From: Syntrophobacteraceae bacterium
GTDB lineage: Bacteria; Desulfobacterota; Syntrophobacteria; Syntrophobacterales; Syntrophobacteraceae
DNA: 64,000 bases
NCBI GenBank assembly: GCA_025454175.1
Contig: JALOOX010000006.1
Coordinates: forward strand, 1 to 64,000
Direction: 5' to 3'
Within the stretch, counting starts at the first letter, position 1. Each line of letters starts with the position of its first letter. The notes beneath the pieces are model-generated. The model was not told where the DNA came from, did not search any database, and saw only the letters and a program-made list of their open reading frames with translations. Shown in pieces: positions 37,000 to 44,488 of the stretch. The translations under genes were made by a program, and so were the position numbers.

Positions 37000-37791
37000 A
37001 TGGCCGGGAAGACGATGGTCGTAACATCGGGCAAGGGCGGGGTCGGCAAAACGACCACCGTGGCCAACCTGGGAACGGTGCTGGCCAAAAAGAAGTACAG
37101 CGTGGTCATGATTGACGGAGACATCGGGCTGCGCAATCTTGATGTTGTGATGGGACTGGAGAATCGCATCGTCTATAACCTGGTGGACATCATCGAGGAG
37201 CGGTGCAGGATAGCCCAGGCCATGATCCGGGATCGTAAGCTGAATAATCTCTGCATCATCCCGGCGGCCCAGACCCGGGAGAAGGATGCCGTTCAGCCCG
37301 AGCAGATGAAAACGCTTTGCGCCGAGCTGGCCGAGGAGTTCGACTACGTCATCGTGGACTGCCCGGCCGGCATCGAACGGGGATTCAAGAACGCGATCGC
37401 GGGGGCCCAGACGGCCATTGTGGTCACCACCCCCGAGGTGTCGGCCATCCGCGACGCCGACCGGGTCATCGGTTTGCTGGAGGCCAACCTCCTGAAGGAT
37501 ATCCATTTGATCATCAACCGCATGAACTACAAGATGGTCAAGAGAGGCGACATGATGTCCACGGCGGACATCGTCTCTCTTCTCTCGGTTCCGCTGCTGG
37601 GGGTTATTCCCGAAAGCGAGGAGGTGGTGATCTCGACCAACCGCGGAACGCCTCTGGTGCATGAGCGGGGGAGTCGCGCCGGCCAGGCCTTCCGGAAGAT
37701 CGCCGCCCGGCTCAACGGAGAGAGCGTCCCCTTCGACGATGATCAGGGAGATGGTTTCCTGGGCCGGATGAAGCGGTTCTTCAAGAGCTGA
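37000..37791 (+). CDS. minD: Septum-site ATPase MinD
   Basis: A 263-residue ParA-type ATPase with the deviant Walker A SGKGGVGKTT (about residues 8-17), switch II region VIVDCPAGIE and a C-terminal amphipathic helix ending FLGRMKRFFKS for membrane attachment. MinD recruits MinC and is driven off the membrane by MinE. GGTGGAG precedes the ATG. Confidence 0.97.
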   Translation: MAGKTMVVTSGKGGVGKTTTVANLGTVLAKKKYSVVMIDGDIGLRNLDVVMGLENRIVYNLVDIIEERCRIAQAMIRDRKLNNLCIIPAAQTREKDAVQPEQMKTLCAELAEEFDYVIVDCPAGIERGFKNAIAGAQTAIVVTTPEVSAIRDADRVIGLLEANLLKDIHLIINRMNYKMVKRGDMMSTADIVSLLSVPLLGVIPESEEVVISTNRGTPLVHERGSRAGQAFRKIAARLNGESVPFDDDQGDGFLGRMKRFFKS

Positions 37792-37807
37792 ACAGGAGGT
37801 TATTCTC

Positions 37808-38083
37808 ATGTTGAACGCGATTCGCCGATGGTTTGGTGAAAAACCGAGTGGAAAGCTGGCCCGTCAGAGGATGCAGGTGGTGCTCATGCATGACCGCATG
37901 GATCTGACTCCCGACATCATGGAGGCCTTGAAGAACGACATTCTGGCCGTGCTGTCCCGTTACATGGAGATCGATGACCAGAGCATCCGCGTCGAGGTGG
38001 AGCAGGGCAAGGATTTCATGGCCCTGGTTTCCAACGTTCAGGTCAAGCGGCTCTATCGCAAGCCCATGACCCAGAGCATTTAG
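37808..38083 (+). CDS. minE: Topological specificity factor MinE
   Basis: A 91-residue MinE with the N-terminal anti-MinCD segment (LARQRMQVVLMHDR) and the C-terminal dimerisation domain (DIMEALKNDILAVLSRYMEIDD). It stimulates MinD ATPase and sets up Min oscillation so division occurs at midcell. It has a good SD (AGGAGG, 37794-37799) and lies 16 bases after minD. Confidence 0.95.
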   Translation: MLNAIRRWFGEKPSGKLARQRMQVVLMHDRMDLTPDIMEALKNDILAVLSRYMEIDDQSIRVEVEQGKDFMALVSNVQVKRLYRKPMTQSI

Positions 38084-38095
38084 GATGGATTGCTC

Positions 38096-38335
38096 ATGGC
38101 GCTTCAGGTTTTCCTGGCCGCAACCCTGAGAAAATACCTGCCCGGCTACGATGCCGGCACCGGGCACTCCATGGAGCTCCCCGAGGGGGCCGTGGTTCGC
38201 GATGTGGCCCGAAAGCTCGACATTCCCCCGGAAGAGATCAAAATCGTCATGGTGAACGGGGTGGGCGCCAGGCTCGACACCCCCCTCGGGGGGGATGAGC
38301 GCGTGGCCCTGTTTCCTCCGGTGGGGGGCGGTTGA
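38096..38335 (+). CDS. MoaD/ThiS-like sulfur-carrier protein
   Basis: A 79-residue beta-grasp protein ending in the diglycine tail PPVGGG needed for adenylation and thiocarboxylation of sulfur-carrier proteins of the MoaD/ThiS superfamily. Internal strands (ELPEGAVVRDVARKL, EEIKIVMVNG) fit the family. Its partner enzyme is not in the window, so molybdopterin, thiamine or another sulfur pathway is possible. It follows minE by 12 bases and is probably cotranscribed with it. Confidence 0.85.
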   Translation: MALQVFLAATLRKYLPGYDAGTGHSMELPEGAVVRDVARKLDIPPEEIKIVMVNGVGARLDTPLGGDERVALFPPVGGG

Positions 38336-38470
38336 ACCGGGAATGCGGCATCCGGGATCGACCCCTGAGTCGGGCGAGCCTTTGGAGGTTTTTCAGGAAT
38401 TCTATCCGCGGCAGTCTTGGAGCTTCCGATCGACATGCTTAAGTTCAGCTAAGAAAGGAGGCGAATCGCC

Positions 38471-39049
38471 ATGAGTCAGCAAGCTGCGGAAAGAATCGTT
38501 TCGGACAATGTGAACGGAGTCGATGTGAATCGACTCTTTGGGACCATAGATGCGATAAAAGCTGAGCCGGGCATTGCCAGATTCAATTTCCGGATCAGCA
38601 ACAAGTGGATCGACGGAGGCCACAATCATTCGACGATCAGGGATTTTCACGGGGCATTGAAAGATCATCCCCATGCAAAGCCCTTCGAGCTGGATGCGGA
38701 TGAGCCCGAAGTGCTTCTGGGACTGGACCAGGGGCCGAACCCGGTGGAATACCTGCTCACGGGCCTTGCGGGCTGCCTCACTTCGTCGCTGGTTTATCAT
38801 GCGGCGGCGAAAGGCATCAAGCTGCGTGGGGTTGAATCGCGCCTGGAGGGAGACCTGGATCTTCGAGGATTCCTGGGGCTTTCCAGGGACGTTCCCGTTG
38901 GATACGAGGAGATTCGAGTCTATTTCAAGATCGACGCCGACATATCGGAGCAGGAGAAGCAGGAGTTGATCCAGATGGCCCAGACTTATTCCCCGGTGTT
39001 CAACACGGTTTCAAAACCCACGACCGTTAAGGTTCATCTCGAGCAGTGA
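38471..39049 (+). CDS. OsmC-family protein lacking the second redox cysteine
   Basis: A 192-residue OsmC-like protein. The first active-site cysteine is present in LTGLAGCLTSSLVYH, with the glutamate-rich region FELDADEPEVLLG before it. The usual second cysteine motif (CPV) is here SPV within TYSPVFNTVSKPTTV. Peroxidase activity of OsmC requires both cysteines, so this may be a thiol-binding or differently acting relative. AAAGGAGG is a strong ribosome site before ATG 38471. It stands alone, 135 bases after the MoaD-like gene. Confidence 0.85.
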   Translation: MSQQAAERIVSDNVNGVDVNRLFGTIDAIKAEPGIARFNFRISNKWIDGGHNHSTIRDFHGALKDHPHAKPFELDADEPEVLLGLDQGPNPVEYLLTGLAGCLTSSLVYHAAAKGIKLRGVESRLEGDLDLRGFLGLSRDVPVGYEEIRVYFKIDADISEQEKQELIQMAQTYSPVFNTVSKPTTVKVHLEQ

Positions 39050-39225
39050 CGGCCATTGTCTCGACACTGAAATACGGGCGGGAAACCGAGATGGTCACCT
39101 GCCCGTGCTCCCCAAGCCGGCATTGACATCAGCACCACTGAAACGCCTCACCACACCATGGATGTACTCTGGCCCTGCTCCAGATCAGTCATTCCCTCCA
39201 CCCCCTTCAATTGGAGGTTTGCGTC

Positions 39226-40629
39226 ATGTTTGACAACCTCGATCCGGTCATCCTGGCCCGCATCCAGTTTGCCTTCACCGTGTCGTTTCACATCATTTTC
39301 CCGGCTTTCACCATAGGGCTCGCCAGCTGGCTGGCCGTGCTGGAGTGGCGATGGCTGGCGACGGGTAAATCCGTCTACGCCGAAGTTTACCGCATGTGGG
39401 TCAAGATCTTCGCGGTGACATTCGGCATGGGCGTGGTGTCGGGGGTGGTCCTGTCCTTTCAGTTCGGCACCAACTGGTCGGTGTTCTCGGACCGGGCCGG
39501 AAATGTGCTCGGGCCGCTTCTGGGCTACGAGGTGCTGACGGCGTTCTTTCTGGAAGCGTCCTTCCTCGGGGTGATGCTGTTCGGCTGGAACCGTGTCAGC
39601 CCCAGGATGCATTTTGCCTCGACCCTCATCGTGGCTTTCGGCACCCTCATCTCCGCGTTCTGGATCCTTTCGGCCAACAGCTGGATGCAGACGCCCCAGG
39701 GTTTTCAGGTCGGCAGCGACGGCATCCTTTATCCCACCAACTGGCTGCAGGTGATCTTCAACCCCTCGTTTCCCTACCGCTTCGTCCACATGGTCACGGC
39801 CGCCTACCTGACCACGGCCTTCGTTGTCGGCGGCATCGGTGCATACTACCTGTGGCGCGGCCTTTATCGGGAGCAGGCCCGCGTCATGTTGGGGATGGCC
39901 ATGATCATGGCGATACTTGTGGCGCCCATGCAACTGGTGGCCGGTGACCTGCACGGACTGAACACGCTGGAGCACCAGCCGGCCAAGGTGGCCGCCATGG
40001 AGGGGTTGTGGGAGACCCAGCGGGGCGCCCCGCTCCTGCTCTTCGGATGGCCGGATCAGCTCCAGGAAACCACCCGGTTCAGCATTGCCATCCCCAAGCT
40101 CTCCAGCTTCATTCTCACACACGACCTGGATGGCGAGGTGAAGGGACTGAAGGAATGGGTCGTGGACGATCGTCCACCGGTTTTGTGGGTGTTCTGGTCC
40201 TTTCGCATCATGGTGGGGATCGGCCTGTTCATGATCTTCACGGGAGTGGCGGCCCTGGTTCTCTATTTGAGAAACCGGCTGTTCGACACCAGGTGGTTTC
40301 AAATCTGGTGCATGGCCATGACTCCGGCCGGATTCGTGGCCGTTCTGGCCGGTTGGTTCGTGACGGAGATCGGCAGGCAGCCTTACATCATCCATGGGGT
40401 CATGCGGACGACGGAGGCGATCTCGCCCGTTTCGGGCGCTCCCATCGCCATGTCCCTTGCGGCCTTCGTCCTCACGTACGGGTTCGTCTTCGGAGCCGGG
40501 AGCTATTACATTCTCAGGCTCATCGGCAAGGGGCCCCCGGTCGAGGAGGATGCATACGGCTCTCACGGCGTGCACGAACCGCCCCTGGTCACGGATCTGG
40601 TTTCGGAAAAAGGAGGCCCCCATGTTTAG
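39226..40629 (+). CDS. cydA: Cytochrome bd quinol oxidase subunit I
   Basis: A 467-residue multi-helix membrane protein. It carries FDNLDPVILARIQFAFTVSFHIIFP, with the haem b595 histidine, a short Q loop, and EIGRQPYIIHGVMRT, the conserved quinol-binding/haem b558 region. It oxidises quinol and reduces O2 to water without pumping protons, and has high O2 affinity; in anaerobes it gives O2 and NO tolerance. The short loop suggests the cyanide-insensitive (CIO) class. The ATG at 39226 is preceded by TTGGAGG. It overlaps cydB by eight bases. Confidence 0.95.
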   Translation: MFDNLDPVILARIQFAFTVSFHIIFPAFTIGLASWLAVLEWRWLATGKSVYAEVYRMWVKIFAVTFGMGVVSGVVLSFQFGTNWSVFSDRAGNVLGPLLGYEVLTAFFLEASFLGVMLFGWNRVSPRMHFASTLIVAFGTLISAFWILSANSWMQTPQGFQVGSDGILYPTNWLQVIFNPSFPYRFVHMVTAAYLTTAFVVGGIGAYYLWRGLYREQARVMLGMAMIMAILVAPMQLVAGDLHGLNTLEHQPAKVAAMEGLWETQRGAPLLLFGWPDQLQETTRFSIAIPKLSSFILTHDLDGEVKGLKEWVVDDRPPVLWVFWSFRIMVGIGLFMIFTGVAALVLYLRNRLFDTRWFQIWCMAMTPAGFVAVLAGWFVTEIGRQPYIIHGVMRTTEAISPVSGAPIAMSLAAFVLTYGFVFGAGSYYILRLIGKGPPVEEDAYGSHGVHEPPLVTDLVSEKGGPHV

Positions 40630-41638
40630 CTTTGAAGGCTTCGTGGATTTGCCGCTGATCTGGTTCGGTCTGATCGCCACGGCGATGTTTCTCTACGTGC
40701 TCCTGGACGGCTTCGACCTGGGGGTGGGCATTCTGTTCCCGTTTTCGCCGTCGGATCAATGCCGGGACCGCATGATGAACTCCATAGCGCCGTTCTGGGA
40801 CGGGAACGAAACGTGGCTCGTGCTGGCCGGAGGCGGCCTTTTCGCGGCTTTTCCCCTGGCCTACGCCATCCTGATGCCGGCCTTCTACATCCCGGTCATC
40901 TTCATGCTGCTGGGGCTGGTCTTTCGAGGTGTGGCCTTCGAATTCCGATTCAAGGCCAACCGGTCCCGTCCTCTCTGGGACTATGCCTTCCACTTCGGGT
41001 CCCTGCTGGCTGCGTTCATGCAAGGCGTCCTCATCGGGGCGTTCGTGCAGGGGGTGAAGGTCGACGGGCGGAGCTTCGCCGGCTCGGCCTTCGACTGGCT
41101 GAACGCCTACAGCGTCATGACGGGGATGGCCCTCGTGTTCGGCTACGCTTTGCTGGGGGCCACCTGGCTCGTCATGAAGACCGACGGAATCACCCAGGAC
41201 TGGGCTCGGAAATGCGCAGGCTATGTCCTGGGCTACGTGGGCCTCTTCCTGGTCATCGTGAGCATCAGCATCCCCATGATGAACCCGGCTGTCCGGGCCC
41301 TGTGGTTCAGCATGCCGACTTTTGCCTACCTGGTGCCCATCCCGCTGGTGACGGCCACCTGTTTCGTCTTCATCTGGCGAGACCTGCACAAGGGGAGTGA
41401 GTATCGTCCTTTCTTGCTCAGCCTGGGGGTGTTCGCGACGGGGTACCTGGGGATAGGGATCAGCTTCTGGCCCTGGCTGGTGCCTTTCGAGATCACGTTT
41501 CGGCAGGCCGCCGCCGCGCCGCCCTCACAGTCGCTCCTGCTCGTCGGCACCGTCATCATGCTGCCGGTGGTGCTCACCTACACCGGTTTCTGCTACTACC
41601 TGTTCCGGGGGAAGGCCTCCCATGAAAGCGCCTACTAA
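40622..41638 (+). CDS. cydB: Cytochrome bd quinol oxidase subunit II
   Basis: A 338-residue integral membrane protein of the CydB family, with the N-terminal DLPLIWFGLIATAMFLYVLL helix, then GNETWLVLAGGGLFAAFPLAY and RGVAFEFRFK signatures. It partners CydA and holds no haem. It starts within cydA (AGGAGG at 40612-40617 before the ATG) and contains the start of a tiny downstream gene in its last codons. Confidence 0.95.
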   Translation: MFSFEGFVDLPLIWFGLIATAMFLYVLLDGFDLGVGILFPFSPSDQCRDRMMNSIAPFWDGNETWLVLAGGGLFAAFPLAYAILMPAFYIPVIFMLLGLVFRGVAFEFRFKANRSRPLWDYAFHFGSLLAAFMQGVLIGAFVQGVKVDGRSFAGSAFDWLNAYSVMTGMALVFGYALLGATWLVMKTDGITQDWARKCAGYVLGYVGLFLVIVSISIPMMNPAVRALWFSMPTFAYLVPIPLVTATCFVFIWRDLHKGSEYRPFLLSLGVFATGYLGIGISFWPWLVPFEITFRQAAAAPPSQSLLLVGTVIMLPVVLTYTGFCYYLFRGKASHESAY

Positions 41639-41741
41639 GAGGCAGCAGGAATGGCTCTGGTTCGGGGCGCTCTGGTGTGCCGGACTGCTGGGAGTCGCGC
41701 TCCTGGCCTTCGCGGTGCGAAGGGTGCTCTCCATCCCGTAG
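41622..41741 (+). CDS. DUF2474/CydX-like single-helix subunit of cytochrome bd
   Basis: A 39-residue peptide starting MKAPTKRQQEWLWFGALW, with a single transmembrane helix (about 12-32) and a basic C-terminal end (RRVL). It overlaps the last 17 bases of cydB in another frame. Position and form match the DUF2474 proteins found after CIO-type cydAB, and the CydX role (stabilising haem and assembly of the oxidase). The assignment is by location and topology. Confidence 0.75.
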   Translation: MKAPTKRQQEWLWFGALWCAGLLGVALLAFAVRRVLSIP

Positions 41742-41783
41742 GGAGAAGCAGCCCGGCGGGCAGCCTGAACAATGGACGAGAAA

Positions 41784-41834
41784 TGGGGTCACACCTACAC
41801 ACTTGACAATGTGAAATGTGTAGGTGTGACCCCA
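41784..41834. repeat. REP-like inverted repeat, 18-bp perfect arms
   Basis: Perfect 18-bp arms TGGGGTCACACCTACACA (41784-41801) and its complement (41817-41834) flank a 15-base loop. The GGGGTCA-ACC-TACACA core resembles the REP sequences that accompany IS200-like (RAYT) transposases in Proteobacteria. It lies between cydABX and sugE and could also end cyd transcription. No RAYT gene is visible in this window. Confidence 0.6.
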
Positions 41835-41892
41835 CGGATCCTTTATGCGGATAGGCATGTACCGGTTTTTCAGGATCAAGGGGAACTGAGTT

Positions 41893-42210
41893 ATGGCTTG
41901 GGTATATCTATTGTTGGCTGGTCTGTTTGAGATCGGCTGGCCAGTTGGCCTCAAGATAGCGCAGCAGGCTGAAACGAGAACAATCGGCATTGTCGTTGCC
42001 GTGGCGTTCATGGTGGTGAGTGGGCTGCTACTCTGGCTGGCGCAGAAACAAATCCCTATTGGCACCTCCTATGCTGTATGGACGGGTATTGGCGCTGCCG
42101 GAACTTTTCTTGTTGGGGTGCTCTTTTACGGTGATCCGACCAGTTTGGGCAGGTACATTGGCGTAGCGTTGATAGTGGGTGGCGTTGCCACATTGAAGTT
42201 GTCACATTAA
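41893..42210 (+). CDS. sugE: SugE/Gdx-type small multidrug-resistance exporter
   Basis: A 105-residue protein with four predicted transmembrane helices. It has GLFEIGWPVGLKIAQ, with the conserved acidic residue E13, and GTSYAVWTGIGAAGTF, which places it with SugE/Gdx rather than EmrE. Characterised Gdx proteins export guanidinium; others export quaternary amines. Codon use and GC are lower than in the flanking genes, suggesting transfer. No guanidine riboswitch is apparent in the 58 bases between the palindromic repeat and the start. Confidence 0.85.
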   Translation: MAWVYLLLAGLFEIGWPVGLKIAQQAETRTIGIVVAVAFMVVSGLLLWLAQKQIPIGTSYAVWTGIGAAGTFLVGVLFYGDPTSLGRYIGVALIVGGVATLKLSH

Positions 42211-42753
42211 TAACAGATGGCATCATTCAATTCTGGTCGTCAGAGGGTCTTCGAACGCATCAACCAGGCGGGCCAGCCGCTCGGCATGCTCGAGCATTGT
42301 GGTGGCGAGAACGTCTTGGCCCGATGGTGATGGGAAGCAAGGATTTTACTTGCGTGGACTCTTTGAGGACTTTCGCCGCACCCTGGAACGAGATGGAAGT
42401 CGATACGCCGCTATTGATGACATGACCCTTCTGGTAGAGGATACAGTCGCTGGCATCACGGAGGCCGTTCTGGTTGAGGACTGCCCCGACCATCACAACG
42501 GTCCCTGTGGCCTCGTACTGCGGAATGATAGTCAGAGCAAGCCCATTCATGTGGTCTGGGGAAAGCCGCAAGGAAAATCATCGCCCCTTCGGTGCCCAGG
42601 ATGCAAACGTTCGAGCGGAAATCCCTCCCTACCGGACGGGACTCCCGCCCCTTGGCTGGATTTTCATGCAAGGGAGCCTGGATGAAGATCCAGGTCGGGG
42701 TTCCGCTCAACTCCCCGTCCGGTGAGTAACCGAGATCGGGAATGCGAGGCAAA
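42211..42753. other. Remnant-rich region after sugE
   Basis: This 540-base stretch has no intact gene. It holds a plus-strand DUF4258-like remnant (listed separately) and a short minus-strand frame (42223-42345) ending in MLEHAERLARLVDAF, with gene-like composition, possibly the tail of a decayed gene. It also holds a pair of 10-bp inverted repeats (42631-42640 and 42714-42723) around an internal 7-bp hairpin. The mixture suggests a small, degraded mobile island. Confidence 0.5.
42299..42600 (+). pseudogene. Decayed DUF4258-like protein
   Basis: The frame reads EAVLVEDCPDHHNGPCGLVL and, after six residues, SKPIHVVWG, matching the DUF4258 core pattern (E-D-[YC]-P-D, G-P, L-V-L, P-[LI]-H-V-V). 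The upstream H-A-x-D-R-M element is present only as AAIDDM, and spacing is shortened. There is no good start codon or ribosome site. DUF4258 proteins are often toxin-like and paired with zinc-ribbon antitoxins; here the frame runs on into CPGC, but no intact partner exists. Remnant status is inferred. Confidence 0.4.
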
Positions 42754-43230
42754 ATGACAAAGAAGAAACTGGCAATGATAATGGAATGGCTTCGGCCTGT
42801 CGGCATAGGGTTTGCGATTTTTTTCGCCCACTATTTTGGCCGTGATGCCATATCGTATTTTCATATTCTGGGGCCCTTCGTCGTTATGATCATGTCGGGC
42901 ACAGTTGCCTTGGAATCTTTGATATTGGGAGAAGTGGCCTCGGATAAAATTGGCTATGCACCCAATCGTGCTTATCAAATTCAATCGGGTCTGGCCAATG
43001 CTGCCACGGCCATGACAGCCTTGCTTGTTTATTTCATGGATTGGGGGCGATATGCGGATGCCACCATCGTTACTGTGATGTTGCTGTTCTTTACTTTCTC
43101 AGCGGCAAATCACGCCGCCACCGCTATCATGGAGAGAAACATGAAGCCTGTGAATTTGCTGCGTCCAGCCATGACGCTGCTATTGATTGGATTCCTGCTT
43201 CCCGCCATGATCAAAGCGTTGACCCAGTAA
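42754..43230 (+). CDS. Four-helix membrane protein of unknown function (DUF6790-like)
   Basis: A 158-residue protein with four predicted transmembrane helices. Distinct features are the FFAHYFGRDAISYFHILGPF segment and FSAANHAATAIMERNMKP with a histidine inside the membrane region. It resembles small DUF6790-type membrane proteins of unknown role. The ATG at 42754 has GAGG close upstream; ATG 42742 is the alternative. Its base composition is clearly less GC-rich than the chromosome around it, like sugE, pointing to acquisition of this island. Confidence 0.65.
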   Translation: MTKKKLAMIMEWLRPVGIGFAIFFAHYFGRDAISYFHILGPFVVMIMSGTVALESLILGEVASDKIGYAPNRAYQIQSGLANAATAMTALLVYFMDWGRYADATIVTVMLLFFTFSAANHAATAIMERNMKPVNLLRPAMTLLLIGFLLPAMIKALTQ

Positions 43231-43329
43231 CATGACGTGCCGGTTGCATGGGAACAGAAATCTAACCAGTCAAATGTAGCTGATCCGCCAGTCCGCGGCA
43301 TTGAGGCAGAAAAGCACTGGCACATCTCC

Positions 43330-43364
43330 TTTCCCTGGGGAGCGAAGCGGGAGACCCCCGGAAA
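43330..43364 (-). terminator. Hairpin downstream of the hemerythrin gene
   Basis: Arms TTTCCCTGGGG (43330-43340) and CCCCCGGAAA (43355-43364) pair with one bulge about 80 bases past the hemerythrin stop codon, the end of the minus-strand nitrosative-stress operon. No T tract is evident on the minus strand. Confidence 0.35.
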
Positions 43365-43441
43365 TGGAAGCTCCAGGGGCCATGAGATTCCTCGCTGTCC
43401 CTCGACATCCAATTCTTCGGACACGCTTCCGGGGAGGCGCC

Positions 43442-43999
43442 TCATTTCAGGTAGACACTCTCCAGGTGATCCAGCATCCGGTGAAGCTCCTCGTGCCTGC
43501 CGACGCCGATCCTGTCGACCTCGATCCTCTCGAAGCCTGCGGATAGCTCGGCCTGTCCGGCCTCGGGAAGCTCCTTTTCGGCGATGGGAAACAAGACGTT
43601 GTCTTCCTTGTCAGTGTGTTGATCCAGGAGGCCGACATACCCTCGGGCCTCCCGGATGAAACCGGTCCCCGCAGCAGCGTCTCCAGCCTTGTATTCCGAA
43701 AGCCTGGACTTCATCTGCCGCACATACTCGCGTCCCCGCTCATGCTCTTCCAGCATCACGCCGATGGGGCCGCCCTCCTTCCTGACGCCCACGGCCTCCA
43801 GCGCGGGGAAGAGCAGCTGCTCCTCCTTGCCGTGGTGACATTGGTCCACGAATACGGAGAAAAATTCCAGCAGTTGATCGATGTGGCGTACATCGACCGC
43901 CCGGCCGGGCTGTTCCATCCTCCGGCAAAGGGTCTCGAGCACCCGGAGCGTCATCTTGACCGCCTGGTGCTCCATTTTCAGCTCGTCTATCGGGCCCAT
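43442..43999 (-). CDS. Hemerythrin-like (HHE) domain protein
   Basis: A 185-residue four-helix hemerythrin-like protein. Its likely diiron ligands are in KMEHQAV, DQCHHGKEEQLLFPAL, EEHERGREY and LDQHTDKEDNVLFPIAEK. Such proteins bind O2, NO or iron and, as in YtfE/DnrN, help repair Fe-S centres after nitrosative stress. It is the last gene of an operon with rubredoxin, Hcp, NO reductase and a PAS protein, which supports an NO- or O2-related role. Confidence 0.92.
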   Translation of the reverse strand: MGPIDELKMEHQAVKMTLRVLETLCRRMEQPGRAVDVRHIDQLLEFFSVFVDQCHHGKEEQLLFPALEAVGVRKEGGPIGVMLEEHERGREYVRQMKSRLSEYKAGDAAAGTGFIREARGYVGLLDQHTDKEDNVLFPIAEKELPEAGQAELSAGFERIEVDRIGVGRHEELHRMLDHLESVYLK

Positions 44000-44030
44000 T
44001 CGGCAAGCCTCCTCTTCTCTTCTTCCACAA

Positions 44031-44486
44031 TCAGCCTTCGCTCTCCGCCTCGTCCGCGCGGCACTCCGCCTCCAGCCGCGCCAGGCGCTGCCGGGTCGCT
44101 TTGTCGCGATTCCACCGTTCGGTCACGTCCCGGAGGATGGCGGCGATTCCTTCGAGGCGACCATCCCCGTCATGGAGCGGAACCAGGGTAAACTCCACGG
44201 AGATGCGGCTTCCATCTTTTCTCGAGGCGGGCACGGCCAGCAGATCCGACTCGTATCGGCTGGTGCCCGCCGCCATGACCTTGTGGTAGCCTTCCCAGTG
44301 GCGGCCTCTCAAGGATTCGGGGATGATGAGATCCAGGCTCTCCCCCAGGGCTTCGGACCGGGAGTAGCCGAACATGCGCTCGGCCCCGGTATTCCACAAC
44401 CGAATGAGACCCTCTCGGTCCGAGGCAATGATGGCGTCCCGGGCATTGTCCACGATTTTCCGGTACACCTGTTCATACCGTTCCAT
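44031..44486 (-). CDS. Stand-alone PAS-domain protein
   Basis: A 151-residue protein formed by a single PAS domain (IVDNARDAIIASDREGLIRLWN, GYSRSEALGESLDLIIPE, and the PAC part DGDGRLEGIAAILRDVTER). A short coiled coil follows; there is no output domain. It begins two bases after the NO reductase stop codon and precedes hemerythrin, so it is cotranscribed with NO-defence genes and may sense redox or NO or act as a regulatory partner. The ligand is unknown. Confidence 0.85.
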   Translation of the reverse strand: MERYEQVYRKIVDNARDAIIASDREGLIRLWNTGAERMFGYSRSEALGESLDLIIPESLRGRHWEGYHKVMAAGTSRYESDLLAVPASRKDGSRISVEFTLVPLHDGDGRLEGIAAILRDVTERWNRDKATRQRLARLEAECRADEAESEG

Positions 44487-44488
44487 GA

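Noticed and set aside
41835-41892. Guanidine riboswitch before sugE
   Set aside because: No paired ACGR-loop hairpins or other guanidine riboswitch signature in this short leader.
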